A DNA stretch of 6,032 nucleotides, taken from Methylocystaceae bacterium. Its GTDB lineage: Bacteria; Pseudomonadota; Alphaproteobacteria; Rhizobiales; Beijerinckiaceae. The stretch covers positions 1-6,032 of the forward strand of contig PLZT01000414.1 in NCBI GenBank assembly GCA_003152255.1. Reading direction: 5' to 3'. How positions within the stretch are numbered: position 1 is the first letter of the stretch; the number at the start of each line of letters is the position of its first letter. The position numbers were made by a program, and so were the translations under genes. Below the pieces are notes generated by a model, which ran no database searches, had not been told where the DNA came from, and saw only the letters and a program-made list of their open reading frames with translations. Shown here piece by piece: positions 1 to 5,819 of this stretch.

Positions 1-22
1 TTCGATGAATTTTGCAAGTGGC

Positions 23-97
23 TCATATGATAACCAAGCCCGACCAAGCCACCGACGAAGGAAACATGAAAATCTTCAGCACCAGAGTTGTATTCAT
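23..97 (-). CDS. candidate small hydrophobic protein (24 aa)
   Basis: A 24-codon ORF on the same strand as the phosphate operon starts about 30 bases after the Nudix stop codon. Its ATG (97-95) is preceded by GGAGG at 109-105 with a 7-base spacer, the best-formed ribosome binding site in this part of the window. The peptide reads MNTTLVLKIFMFPSSVAWSG and then LVII, and ends in TGA. It is largely hydrophobic with one lysine, so a membrane-associated micropeptide is possible. I do not recognise a family. The same codons also form the 3' end of a longer open frame in the same phase, which crosses the Nudix gene antiframe and is not credible. The SD could be chance, and no codon-bias test is meaningful at this length. 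Confidence 0.35.
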   Translation of the reverse strand: MNTTLVLKIFMFPSSVAWSGLVII

Positions 98-104
98 GTC
101 TATT

Positions 105-109
105 CCTCC
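105..109 (-). promoter_or_regulatory. Shine-Dalgarno of the 24-codon ORF
   Basis: Read on the minus strand this is GGAGG, 7 bases before the ATG at 97-95. It is a perfect match to the anti-SD core and is the main reason to take the short ORF seriously. Confidence 0.4.
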
Positions 110-126
110 AGAGCTGCGGTGCGCAA

Positions 127-591
127 TTATCGGCCACGTAAAATCACTGCCTCGAACGCCTCTATCAGCTCCGATAGCTCCGGCTCGTGAACCAGTTCGG
201 CGGCTTTTTCCGCAGTGAACCATTCGGTCACGCGCTGATCTTTTTCGGGCCAACTCTTGCGCTGGCGAACGACGCGCAAGGGAAAGACGTCGACCCTCAA
301 TAAGAGCGCCGCTCCGTTCTTCAGACGCTTCCGATAGTGATAAGAGCCGAGCTTCTTCTTCTCGATTTTTCCGAGGAGACCTGCCTCTTGTAACGCCTCG
401 ATGGCGGCGGTCGCATGCGGTTTGCGCCCTTTCATCGGCCAACCCTTAGGGATGACCCATCGGCGCGTGTCGCGCGACGTGAGGAGCAAAATCTCAAGTC
501 CTTCGCCCAAGCGCCAAGGTAGAGCGGCATATTGGCTTCGAGGCTCGGCTCCGTCGCCGCTCTTTTTCTTTGTTACCTTCGGATATTTCAT
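127..591 (-). CDS. Nudix hydrolase family protein with a degenerate Nudix box
   Basis: This encodes 154 aa, the usual size for a single Nudix domain. Nudix enzymes cleave nucleoside or inositol diphosphates linked to another moiety, using Mg2+ bound by the REUXEEXGU helix. The N-terminal strand region (about 18-48, ending WVIPKG) and the loop GWPMKG (50-55) resemble the DIPP-like Nudix group common in alphaproteobacteria. The helix reads IEALQEAGL (64-72). E65, E69 and G71 are kept, but the consensus Arg is Ile64, the first Glu of the EE pair is Gln68, and the Glu of GX5E is Arg56. The last change may be normal in this subgroup. Activity could therefore be reduced or altered. The ATG overlaps the pit stop codon as ATGA, so it is very probably translated by coupling from pit, the last confident gene of the operon. 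The SD is weak. Substrate is unknown; diadenosine polyphosphates, diphosphoinositol-type or polyphosphate substrates are possible from the family only. Confidence 0.88.
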   Translation of the reverse strand: MKYPKVTKKKSGDGAEPRSQYAALPWRLGEGLEILLLTSRDTRRWVIPKGWPMKGRKPHATAAIEALQEAGLLGKIEKKKLGSYHYRKRLKNGAALLLRVDVFPLRVVRQRKSWPEKDQRVTEWFTAEKAAELVHEPELSELIEAFEAVILRGR

Positions 592-1586
592 CCCACAAGC
601 CTACCTAGGGCATAGAAGAGGGCAGCTATCATCGCGGACATCGGCATGGTGATCACCCATGCGACGACGATGTCCTTGGCTATGTTCCAGCGCACTGCCG
701 ACACGCGACGCGCTGCCCCGACACCGACGATGGCTCCAGTGATTGTATGAGTGGTCGAAACGGGCACGCCCAGCCCGGTCGCCATGAACAACGTGATCGC
801 ACCGGCGGTCTCGGCGCAAAAACCCTGCATGGGCGTGAGCTTGGTGATCCTCGACCCCATTGTGTGGACAATGCGCCAGCCACCGAACAAAGTGCCGAGG
901 CCCATGGCCGTCTGACAAGACAGCACGACCCAAAAGGGAATGTGAAATTCGGAGCCGAGACGCCCATGCGAATAAAGCAGCACGGCGATGATCCCCATGG
1001 TCTTTTGGGCGTCGTTGCCGCCATGGCCAAGCGAATAGAGCGAGGCCGAAACGAATTGCAGCGAACGAAAGATGTTGTCCACGGCGAGCGGGGTCTTGCG
1101 CACGAAAATCCAGGACACCGCAAGCACCAACAACAATGCTAGAAAAAACCCCAGGGCCGGTGAAATTACGATGGCTGAGCCCGTCTTGATGAGGCCGCTC
1201 CAAACGATGGCGTCGGCTCCTCCTTTGGCGGTCCCCGCGCCGACCAATCCTCCGATTAGGGCGTGCGAGCTGGATGACGGTATCCCAAACGCCCAGGTCA
1301 GTAGGTTCCAAACGATCGCGCCCATCAGCGCGCCGAAAACGACAAGGTCGTCCACGATGTCGGGCATGACGATGCCCGTTCCCACTGTCTGCGCGACGTT
1401 CAGGCCGAAGAACAGGAAGGCAATGAAATTGAATGAGGCCGCCCAGAACACCGCGTATTGCGGCGGAAGGACGCGCGTCGAGACGATAGTCGCGATGGAG
1501 TTCGCGGCGTCGTGCAGACCATTTAGAAAATCGAAGGCCAGGGCGACAACGATCAGGCCGACGAGGTAAGGCAATGCGTCATGCAA
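588..1586 (-). CDS. pit: low-affinity inorganic phosphate transporter, Pit family
   Basis: This 332-aa integral inner-membrane protein belongs to the PiT (PHO4) family, which imports phosphate, usually as a metal-phosphate complex, driven by the proton gradient. The family hallmark appears twice: FDFLNGLHDAANS (18-30) near the N-terminus and LGHGGNDAQKTMG (186-198) in the middle. A second internal repeat pair is GIPSSSSHALIGGLVGAG (101-118) and GVPVSTTHTITGAIVGVG (273-290), the inverted duplication typical of PiT. Roughly ten hydrophobic segments are visible. The length matches the short bacterial Pit type rather than the ~500-aa E. coli PitA. The start is TTG at 1586-1584. It is supported by TAGGAG at 1599-1594 with a 7-base spacer and by family alignment, since homologues also begin just before the ALPYLVGLIVVALAFDFLNG stretch. 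It sits 10 bases after the DUF47 gene and overlaps the Nudix gene by 4 bases. Confidence 0.97.
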   Translation of the reverse strand: MHDALPYLVGLIVVALAFDFLNGLHDAANSIATIVSTRVLPPQYAVFWAASFNFIAFLFFGLNVAQTVGTGIVMPDIVDDLVVFGALMGAIVWNLLTWAFGIPSSSSHALIGGLVGAGTAKGGADAIVWSGLIKTGSAIVISPALGFFLALLLVLAVSWIFVRKTPLAVDNIFRSLQFVSASLYSLGHGGNDAQKTMGIIAVLLYSHGRLGSEFHIPFWVVLSCQTAMGLGTLFGGWRIVHTMGSRITKLTPMQGFCAETAGAITLFMATGLGVPVSTTHTITGAIVGVGAARRVSAVRWNIAKDIVVAWVITMPMSAMIAALFYALGRLVG

Positions 1587-1593
1587 GAGGCGG

Positions 1594-1599
1594 CTCCTA
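1594..1599 (-). promoter_or_regulatory. Shine-Dalgarno for pit, overlapping the DUF47 stop codon
   Basis: On the minus strand this reads TAGGAG, and its first three bases are the TAG stop of the upstream DUF47 gene. The 7-base spacer leads to the TTG at 1586. This decides the pit start and implies translational coupling between the two genes. Confidence 0.75.
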
Positions 1600-2241
1600 G
1601 ACGTGCTCGATGACGATGCCGGTTACTCGTTTCGCGACATCCTCGAACCCGTCCACGACCTTTTCAAGATGATCATAGATTTCCGCGCCGACGATAAACG
1701 CCATTTGATCGGAATGTCGGTGCGCGCGAAAGAGGTCCCTTAGCCCCTGATCATGGATGGCGTCGGCCTCGTCTTCGATGCGCGAAATTTCCTCGCCGAA
1801 GCTGTTCAGCGTGCCCGCGTTTTGACCCATGGAACGTAACAAAGGGATAGCGGCCACGGTGAGGTCGGCAGCCTGAATGATGATGTCGCCCATGCGCCGC
1901 ATCGGCGGCTCAAAATCACGCGTCTCATAGATGAGAGTTGCCTTGGCGGTTTGGTGCATTTGGTCGATGGTGTCGTCCATCGACGTGATGAGATCGCGAA
2001 TGTCGCTGCGATCAAATGGCGTGATGAAAGTGCGTCTGACGGCGAGGAGGACATCCCGCGTGATCAAGTCGGCTTCATTTTCGAGACGCTTGATCTCCTG
2101 GCTGTAGCCCAAAATGCCGTCCCCTCCTTCCAGAAGCGAACGCAGGGCGCGGGAACCGGCGACCACGGCCTGTGCGTGGCGCTCGAACAGATCGAAAAAG
2201 CCCTCGTCCCTAGGCATAAGTGACTGGAACCATGAGAGCAT
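1597..2241 (-). CDS. DUF47 / PhoU-like phosphate transport accessory protein
   Basis: This 214-aa all-helical cytosolic protein belongs to the DUF47 family (TIGR00153, PhoU-related), which is regularly encoded next to Pit and is thought to regulate it or assist it. In Sinorhizobium meliloti the equivalent pair is called orfA-pit. The family start MLSWFQSLMPRDEGFFDLFE is clear. Two PhoU-type acidic, metal-binding-like motifs are seen, RLENEAD (52-58) and RIEDEAD (154-160). A TPFDRSDI turn (74-81) precedes the DDTID helix, and EIYDHLEKVVDGFEDVA (187-203) forms the last helix. I chose ATG 2241 because GAGG lies 6 bases upstream (2251-2248) and because relatives begin here. An in-frame GTG at 2274 would add 11 residues (MTKSAEKPRPK) and has only a weak SD. 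This is the first gene of the operon; pit follows after 10 bases. Confidence 0.94.
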   Translation of the reverse strand: MLSWFQSLMPRDEGFFDLFERHAQAVVAGSRALRSLLEGGDGILGYSQEIKRLENEADLITRDVLLAVRRTFITPFDRSDIRDLITSMDDTIDQMHQTAKATLIYETRDFEPPMRRMGDIIIQAADLTVAAIPLLRSMGQNAGTLNSFGEEISRIEDEADAIHDQGLRDLFRAHRHSDQMAFIVGAEIYDHLEKVVDGFEDVAKRVTGIVIEHV

Positions 2242-2598
2242 CTTCGGCCTCGGTTTTTCAGCGGACTTTGTCACAAAACTTTCACAAATCCGCTTCGAAC
2301 TGGTAGTCGAGCCGCCGCCTTCTGTAAAGCCAAGGGGGCGGTTCCGGCGGCTGACAACGCACCGCCAACCTGTTCGGACAGAATGGGCTCCATGGAAAAG
2401 CAGACGGGCGAGCCTGAGAGCGCCATGACTTCAGCTGGTTCCGGGGAAGAGGATGTGAAACCGTGCGGCGAAAAGTCGCCACCAACTTTTTAAGTTATGG
2501 GCGAGTAATCCGCCTTCAAATGTTCGAGGGGCCGGAAAATTCGTCAACCGAACTGAGGGCTTGTGAGGGAAGGGCTGTTTAGTTCCCTGATTGCCGTC
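2242..2598. other. non-coding leader region upstream of the phosphate operon
   Basis: I see no convincing gene here. The short open frames present, including a 67-codon one on the minus strand, have no SD, no recognisable motif and arginine/proline-rich composition typical of chance frames in GC-rich DNA. A small hairpin, GGCGA-AAAG-TCGCC, lies at 2467-2480. The stretch is most likely the promoter and long 5' leader of the DUF47-pit operon. Confidence 0.5.
2519..2547 (-). promoter_or_regulatory. possible promoter of the DUF47-pit-Nudix operon
   Basis: On the minus strand TTGACG (2547-2542) is separated by 17 bases from AACATT (2524-2519). The -35 matches five of six sigma-70 consensus bases and the -10 only three of six. 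It would give a leader of about 270 bases before the DUF47 start. No clear Pho box (tandem CTGTCAT repeats 11 bases apart) was seen between here and the gene. This is a weak call made by eye. Confidence 0.18.
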
Positions 2599-2732
2599 GA
2601 GAGCACGCAAAGTCGTGGGGATCTCAAATTTTTAGTGGTTAAGTTCTAGGTTACTTGCGAAGGTGTGGTTCGCATGGCTGCCTCTGAGATTGGCGCGAGA
2701 AGCTGACGAAACCCACGACTTTGCATGCTCTC
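2599..2732. repeat. near-perfect 21-bp inverted repeat flanking a 92-bp core
   Basis: The left arm (2599-2619) contains GCAAAGTCGTGGG preceded by GAGAGCAC. The right arm (2712-2732) is its reverse complement with a single mismatch (C/T at position 8), so 20 of 21 bases match. Such pairing is far beyond chance in a window this size. The 92-base core holds a smaller hairpin, TGCGAA (2656-2661), loop GGTGTGG, TTCGCA (2669-2674). The core has no ORF. No target-site duplication is visible outside the arms. Possible explanations are a MITE or a REP-like element, a structured RNA, or a paired binding or recombination site. The arm identity is read directly from the sequence; the function is unknown. 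Confidence 0.75.
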
Positions 2733-2899
2733 CCCGAGCTTCTTCGCTTGGCCGCCCGAGAACAAGCCCGGCCGCGCGGCCCGTCGCCGTCACGCCTCGC
2801 ATGCGTGGCTGAAAACACCGTCCGTCAGATTAAGTCAAAACCTATACATGTCAGGAACGACAATTTTGGGGCTTCGGATTTCAACCCGCGAAACCTGTC
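2733..2899. other. gene-free stretch downstream of the glycosyltransferase
   Basis: This lies between the inverted repeat and the glycosyltransferase stop. It carries a 12-base perfect palindrome, GGCCGCGCGGCC, at 2770-2781, and a weak CACGC/GCGTG hairpin near 2799-2815. Neither is followed by a T-run, so I do not call an intrinsic terminator. Two overlapping plus-strand open frames here lack an SD and any motif. Confidence 0.4.
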
Positions 2900-3958
2900 T
2901 CACAAGCGTTGATCCCGGACAGGCGCTTGCAAATGGGTGAAGAATTGCCGCGTGCAAACTTCCCACACAAATCCGCGGACGAAGGCGCGGGGAATATCGA
3001 CATTATCTGGTAGTAGCAGGGCTGTGGCGACGGCACTGCCTAAATCCAGATCCATTACGACAAACTCCTTGCCCGCGCCGTCCGCGAATATATCTGAGGG
3101 GCCTGGTGCGGGCATGGCCGCGATGCGCAGCCCCGCGGCAGAGGCTTCCAACAGCACGAGACCGAATGTGTCAGTCATCGAGGGGAACACAAACAAGTCA
3201 GCGGCGGCATAGTGGCGCGCCAGATTCTTGCCCGACATGGCGCCCAAAAAACGCACGCTGGGATATTCCTGTTTCAAGGACATCAGATCGGGGCCATCGC
3301 CGATCACGAGTTTACTTCCTAGCGTGGCGATATCCAGAAATGCCCGCAGATTTTTCTCAACTGACACGCGGCCGACATAAAGCAGTATCGGGCGCAGGAA
3401 ATTGGCGAAGGCGGGCAGGTCTTTGCCATAGGGGCGGAACAAAGTTGTATCGACGCCGCGCGACCAGCGCGCCAGACGGCGGAATTTCCGCGCCTTGAGT
3501 TCCCGTTCGATCGACGCCGTCGCGACCATCACCGCATTGGAAGGCGCGTGGAAACGACGCAACGCGGCATAAGTCGCAAGGCGAAGGAAACTGGCCAGAA
3601 TGCGCGGAACGCGCGCTGCCAGATATTCGGGAAAGCGGGTATGATAAGCCGTGGTGAAAGGCAGGTTTCGATACAAACACAACCGCCGCGCTGTCCAACC
3701 CAACGGGCCCTCGGTCGCAATATGGATGAAATCGGGCTGAAACTCTAGTAACACGCGACCCAGGCGGCGATACGCAAAGAATTCCAGTTTAATTTCAGGA
3801 TAGGATGGCGCCGCGAAAGTCAGCCACCGCGCCGCATCCGGTCCGACAATGCGCGTTTCGTGGCCTAACCGCGCCAATTCCTTGGCCGTCGATTCTAAAG
3901 TGCGCACCACGCCATTGACCTGCGGATGCCATGCGTCGGAGATGATCAAGATTTTCAC
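2900..3958 (-). CDS. GT4-family glycosyltransferase (SqdX/PimB/MgtA-like), possibly glycolipid-forming
   Basis: This encodes 352 aa, a full-length GT-B fold retaining glycosyltransferase that acts in the cytosol or at the inner membrane surface. The N-terminal Rossmann domain opens with MKILIISDAWHPQVNGVVRT (1-20), whose glycine-rich loop is typical of this subgroup. HTRFPEYLAAR (106-116) is also characteristic. The donor-binding C-terminal domain starts near 188 with ILLYVGRVSVEKNL (191-204), followed by VIGDGP (218-223) and FVFPSMTDTFGLVLLEASAAG (257-277). The last contains the EX7E site in its DX7E form (D263, E271), which is common in this subgroup. I chose GTG 3958 because homologues begin at this residue. 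An in-frame ATG at 4015 would add MKVTDFAPIPICNSQKRPF, which looks unlike the family, and neither start has a clear SD. Relatives transfer mannose, sulfoquinovose, glucose or glucuronate to lipids; in Agrobacterium a related enzyme makes glycosyl-diacylglycerol under phosphate limitation. The exact donor and acceptor cannot be read from sequence. Confidence 0.9.
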   Translation of the reverse strand: MKILIISDAWHPQVNGVVRTLESTAKELARLGHETRIVGPDAARWLTFAAPSYPEIKLEFFAYRRLGRVLLEFQPDFIHIATEGPLGWTARRLCLYRNLPFTTAYHTRFPEYLAARVPRILASFLRLATYAALRRFHAPSNAVMVATASIERELKARKFRRLARWSRGVDTTLFRPYGKDLPAFANFLRPILLYVGRVSVEKNLRAFLDIATLGSKLVIGDGPDLMSLKQEYPSVRFLGAMSGKNLARHYAAADLFVFPSMTDTFGLVLLEASAAGLRIAAMPAPGPSDIFADGAGKEFVVMDLDLGSAVATALLLPDNVDIPRAFVRGFVWEVCTRQFFTHLQAPVRDQRL

Positions 3959-4013
3959 GAAGGGACGCTTTTGAGAGTTACATATTGGGATTGGCGCAAA
4001 GTCTGTCACTTTC

Positions 4014-4022
4014 ATTATGACA
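4014..4022 (-). promoter_or_regulatory. possible extended -10 element of the glycosyltransferase gene
   Basis: On the minus strand TTGTCATAAT is read here, with CATAAT (4019-4014) matching five of six -10 bases and a TG upstream as in extended -10 promoters. No good -35 is seen at 17 bases. If real, transcription would begin near 4007, downstream of the ATG at 4015, which would favour the GTG start at 3958. TGTCA and TGACA half-sites face each other here, but this is not a standard Pho box. Confidence 0.18.
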
Positions 4023-4553
4023 AATTGGATAGACGGGGAACTGTCGCCTTCGCTTGCTATGCGAGGGCCGGCTCTAGGGGCGCGTTAACAATATACGCTA
4101 GCGTTTTGGGCTCATCCGTTACATTGCTCCACGCTGCCAGGCTCTTTGCAAATGAAGGCGTCGAGGAGAATAAATAAAGCAGCGTTTATGTTTCGTCCAA
4201 GTAAGGTTCCAAGAAGTGGCAGGCCTGGCGCGGTTCTGATGGGTTGAACGTCCCTTCAAGACGCTTTCAACACACCATATTGACGCATTGATGCCGTGCG
4301 CGCGTTTGCATTATCAGAACCAAACGGTTCGGCCTCGGCATTGGCGCGTCGATCCAGCGATCGGTGTCGGGATGGTCTAGAAGCTTACGGTCATCCGTGA
4401 TGACCGAACCATCGTCGATCCCGACGGACCTCACGCAGACTGACGGCGCCGCGCACACAATATGTTGACTGAAGTTGTGCAATGGTTCGCTCAGACGCGC
4501 CTCGCTTCGATTGCCTAGGGTGTTCATTCGTTATCTCTGTCTCTCGCGCGGCA
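4016..4553. other. region between glycosyltransferase and PAP2 genes without a confident gene
   Basis: The best candidate is an 86-codon minus-strand ORF at 4267-4527. It starts at an ATG with a poor upstream SD and contains a stretch reading GIDDGSVITDDRKLLDHPD. I recognise no family, and its ending is rich in cysteine and arginine as in chance frames. A plus-strand frame at 3926-4177 is antisense to the glycosyltransferase start and is discounted. The AT-richer patch near 4160-4195 and the hairpin at 4243-4271 are the only other structure. The stretch could be regulatory or the remains of a lost gene. Confidence 0.4.
4243..4271. repeat. imperfect stem-loop between glycosyltransferase and PAP2 genes
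   Basis: GTTGAACGTC (4243-4252) can pair with GACG-CT-TTCAAC (4260-4271). This gives a 10-bp stem with a 2-base bulge and a 7-base loop. It lies downstream of PAP2 on that gene's strand. No T-run follows on either strand, so it does not qualify as an intrinsic terminator, though it could mark a 3' end. Confidence 0.4.
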
Positions 4554-5276
4554 TTACCAGAACGAGAAGGAAATGACATACGCTGAAATCGGATAGTCGA
4601 CGCAGATTCCGAGAACAGCGCCCGCGAACACGTCGCTCGGGTAATGGTGGGCAGTTGCGACCCGCGACCACGCGAGGCATGCAGCCATCAGCACCCCAGA
4701 AATCGTCATGGACGGCCAAAGAATGACTATCGGCGCGAGCACCGCGGACAATGTCATGGCGTGACCGCTCGGAAAGGAATGTTCATCGAGCGTTGCAAGC
4801 AAAGACGGCAGCTCTGGGTCGAGCTTGAACGGGCGCGGACGGCGATAGCGCCGTTTGATGATGGGATAGAGACAATGCGTTACGGCGGCGTTCGTAGAAG
4901 CGAGGAAGATGATGCGGTATCCCGGGAGACCCCAGCGGGTGATGATCACCGCCGCGAGAAACAGATAGAGCCAGCCATTGCCGAGCTTGCTGATTCCGAT
5001 TGCGCACAGTCGCCCGCTAGACGAACGTGCTGTGCGAGAGACGATTCTGACTGCTTCCAAATCGGCTGCTTGGAATTTCCCGGCCCAAATTGCGGCTCGC
5101 GGGGCAAGGCTTTCTATGCTGGAGAATCGACACCCACCGGACAACGATTTTGATGGGATTGAAATCGTCGTTTTCGAAGGATGTTGGTGACACGACGCCT
5201 CGACACTCGGTTTCGCGTGCGTCCAAACTGGCGGCGCCGCTGTGCCGAGGCTCTCGATTATCGATTTCCTTGTCAT
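4554..5276 (-). CDS. PAP2-family phosphatase (lipid phosphate / pyrophosphate phosphatase)
   Basis: From ATG 5276 this encodes 240 aa. PAP2 enzymes dephosphorylate phosphatidic acid, undecaprenyl pyrophosphate or related lipids at the membrane through a phospho-histidine intermediate. All three catalytic motifs are intact and in order: KX6RP as KRRYRRPRP (141-149), PSGH (169-172) and SRX5HX3D (S204, R205, H211, D215). Hydrophobic segments flank them at about 102-116, 120-140, 173-201 and 216-238. The GISKLGNGWLYL stretch (94-105) is typical of alphaproteobacterial members. The first 60 or so residues are polar, lack a membrane segment and resemble no known domain, so the true start is uncertain. 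A TTG at 5315 extends the frame by 13 codons and has GGAGG at 5333-5329, but with a long 13-base spacer; a later start is also possible. It may act with the downstream glycosyltransferase in lipid metabolism, but the gap between the two genes argues against one tight operon. Confidence 0.87.
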   Translation of the reverse strand: MTRKSIIESLGTAAPPVWTHAKPSVEASCHQHPSKTTISIPSKSLSGGCRFSSIESLAPRAAIWAGKFQAADLEAVRIVSRTARSSSGRLCAIGISKLGNGWLYLFLAAVIITRWGLPGYRIIFLASTNAAVTHCLYPIIKRRYRRPRPFKLDPELPSLLATLDEHSFPSGHAMTLSAVLAPIVILWPSMTISGVLMAACLAWSRVATAHHYPSDVFAGAVLGICVDYPISAYVISFSFW

Positions 5277-5315
5277 CAGGACCGCACCATCTTCCAAGTT
5301 GTTGATCGAACGCAA

Positions 5316-5819
5316 AACAGTCGAACGTCCTCCACGGCTGCGGTGTCATGTTATGCAATAGTCACCAATGAAAACAACGCGGCGCAACGCGCGAGTGCGC
5401 GAGAAGGGGCGCCAGCTAGCCCATGGCCGTAGCTTCTTCTTTGTCCCAAATAGCCAACTCGTTTCCGGACCATACGAAATCACCGAAGAGGCAAGCGTCG
5501 ACGACTATTGCTGTCGATCGTGTTGTCGAGTTGGAACTGGGTTGGCGCCGCAGACGTGGTTGCTCCGGATCATGCTGCGTCGACGCGTAAACGCCATCGC
5601 CATTTGCGGCGTGGATAGAGGCAATTTGACGACATGCGCGGTGAGGACCAGCCATACCTAAAGGATCGTGGCGTACGCTCGCACCAAGAATGGCCCGTCG
5701 GCGTCGGAAAAGCGCTCCAACGATAGCGCCTATCCACCCCCCAGGCGTCATGCCGCCAATCATTCTCTATAATCTGATCCAGGATCTTGCAGCGTCACTC
5801 GTCGACAAGAGGCTCTATC
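5316..5819. other. region without a confident gene
   Basis: Two long antisense-overlapping frames exist, plus strand 5368-5661 and minus strand 5416-5763. Neither has an SD or a full-length recognisable domain, and both are rich in arginine, serine and cysteine. The first residues of the minus-strand frame read MIGGMTPGGWIGAIVGALF, which faintly recalls the glycine-rich C-terminal membrane helix of GlsB/YeaQ/YmgE stress proteins, but the following residues do not continue that match. The part nearest 5316 presumably carries the PAP2 promoter; TTGTTT and CATAAC on the minus strand around 5354-5381 are only a weak candidate. Confidence 0.4.
5808..5812 (+). promoter_or_regulatory. Shine-Dalgarno for the ORF at 5820
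   Basis: AGAGG lies 7 bases before the GTG at 5820, and this pairing is the main support for that start. Confidence 0.35.

Noticed and set aside
23..442. 139-codon minus-strand frame overlapping the Nudix gene
   Set aside because: It is in another frame of the same strand as the intact Nudix gene and is rich in Arg and Ser. Only its last 24 codons, with their own SD, are worth considering.
601..1311. 236-codon minus-strand frame inside pit
   Set aside because: It is an out-of-frame shadow of pit with His/Arg-rich composition, while pit itself shows both family hallmark motifs.
1072..1569. 165-codon plus-strand frame
   Set aside because: It is antisense to the pit 5' half, has no recognisable domain and has composition typical of a shadow frame.
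2114..2428. 104-codon plus-strand frame
   Set aside because: It is antisense to the DUF47 start and its leader, has no SD, and is rich in Arg, Ser and Pro.
2467..2491. Hairpin GGCGA-AAAG-TCGCC followed by TTTTT, as an intrinsic terminator on the plus strand
   Set aside because: The stem is only 5 bp, the T-run begins 6 bases after it, and there is no plus-strand gene upstream to terminate.
2770..2781. Perfect palindrome GGCCGCGCGGCC as a regulatory site
   Set aside because: Short palindromes of only G and C are expected by chance in GC-rich DNA, and no promoter is seen beside it.
4001..4024. Pho box upstream of the glycosyltransferase
   Set aside because: TGTCA and TGACA half-sites are present but in inverted rather than direct orientation and without the 11-base period of a Pho box.
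4644..5153. 169-codon plus-strand frame
   Set aside because: It is antisense to the PAP2 gene, whose three catalytic motifs are intact, and the plus frame has no motif.
5017..5358. 113-codon minus-strand frame at the PAP2 5' end
   Set aside because: It is in a different frame from the PAP2 core and ends inside it, with no recognisable domain. It was considered as the true N-terminus via a frameshift, but nothing in it resembles PAP2 N-termini.
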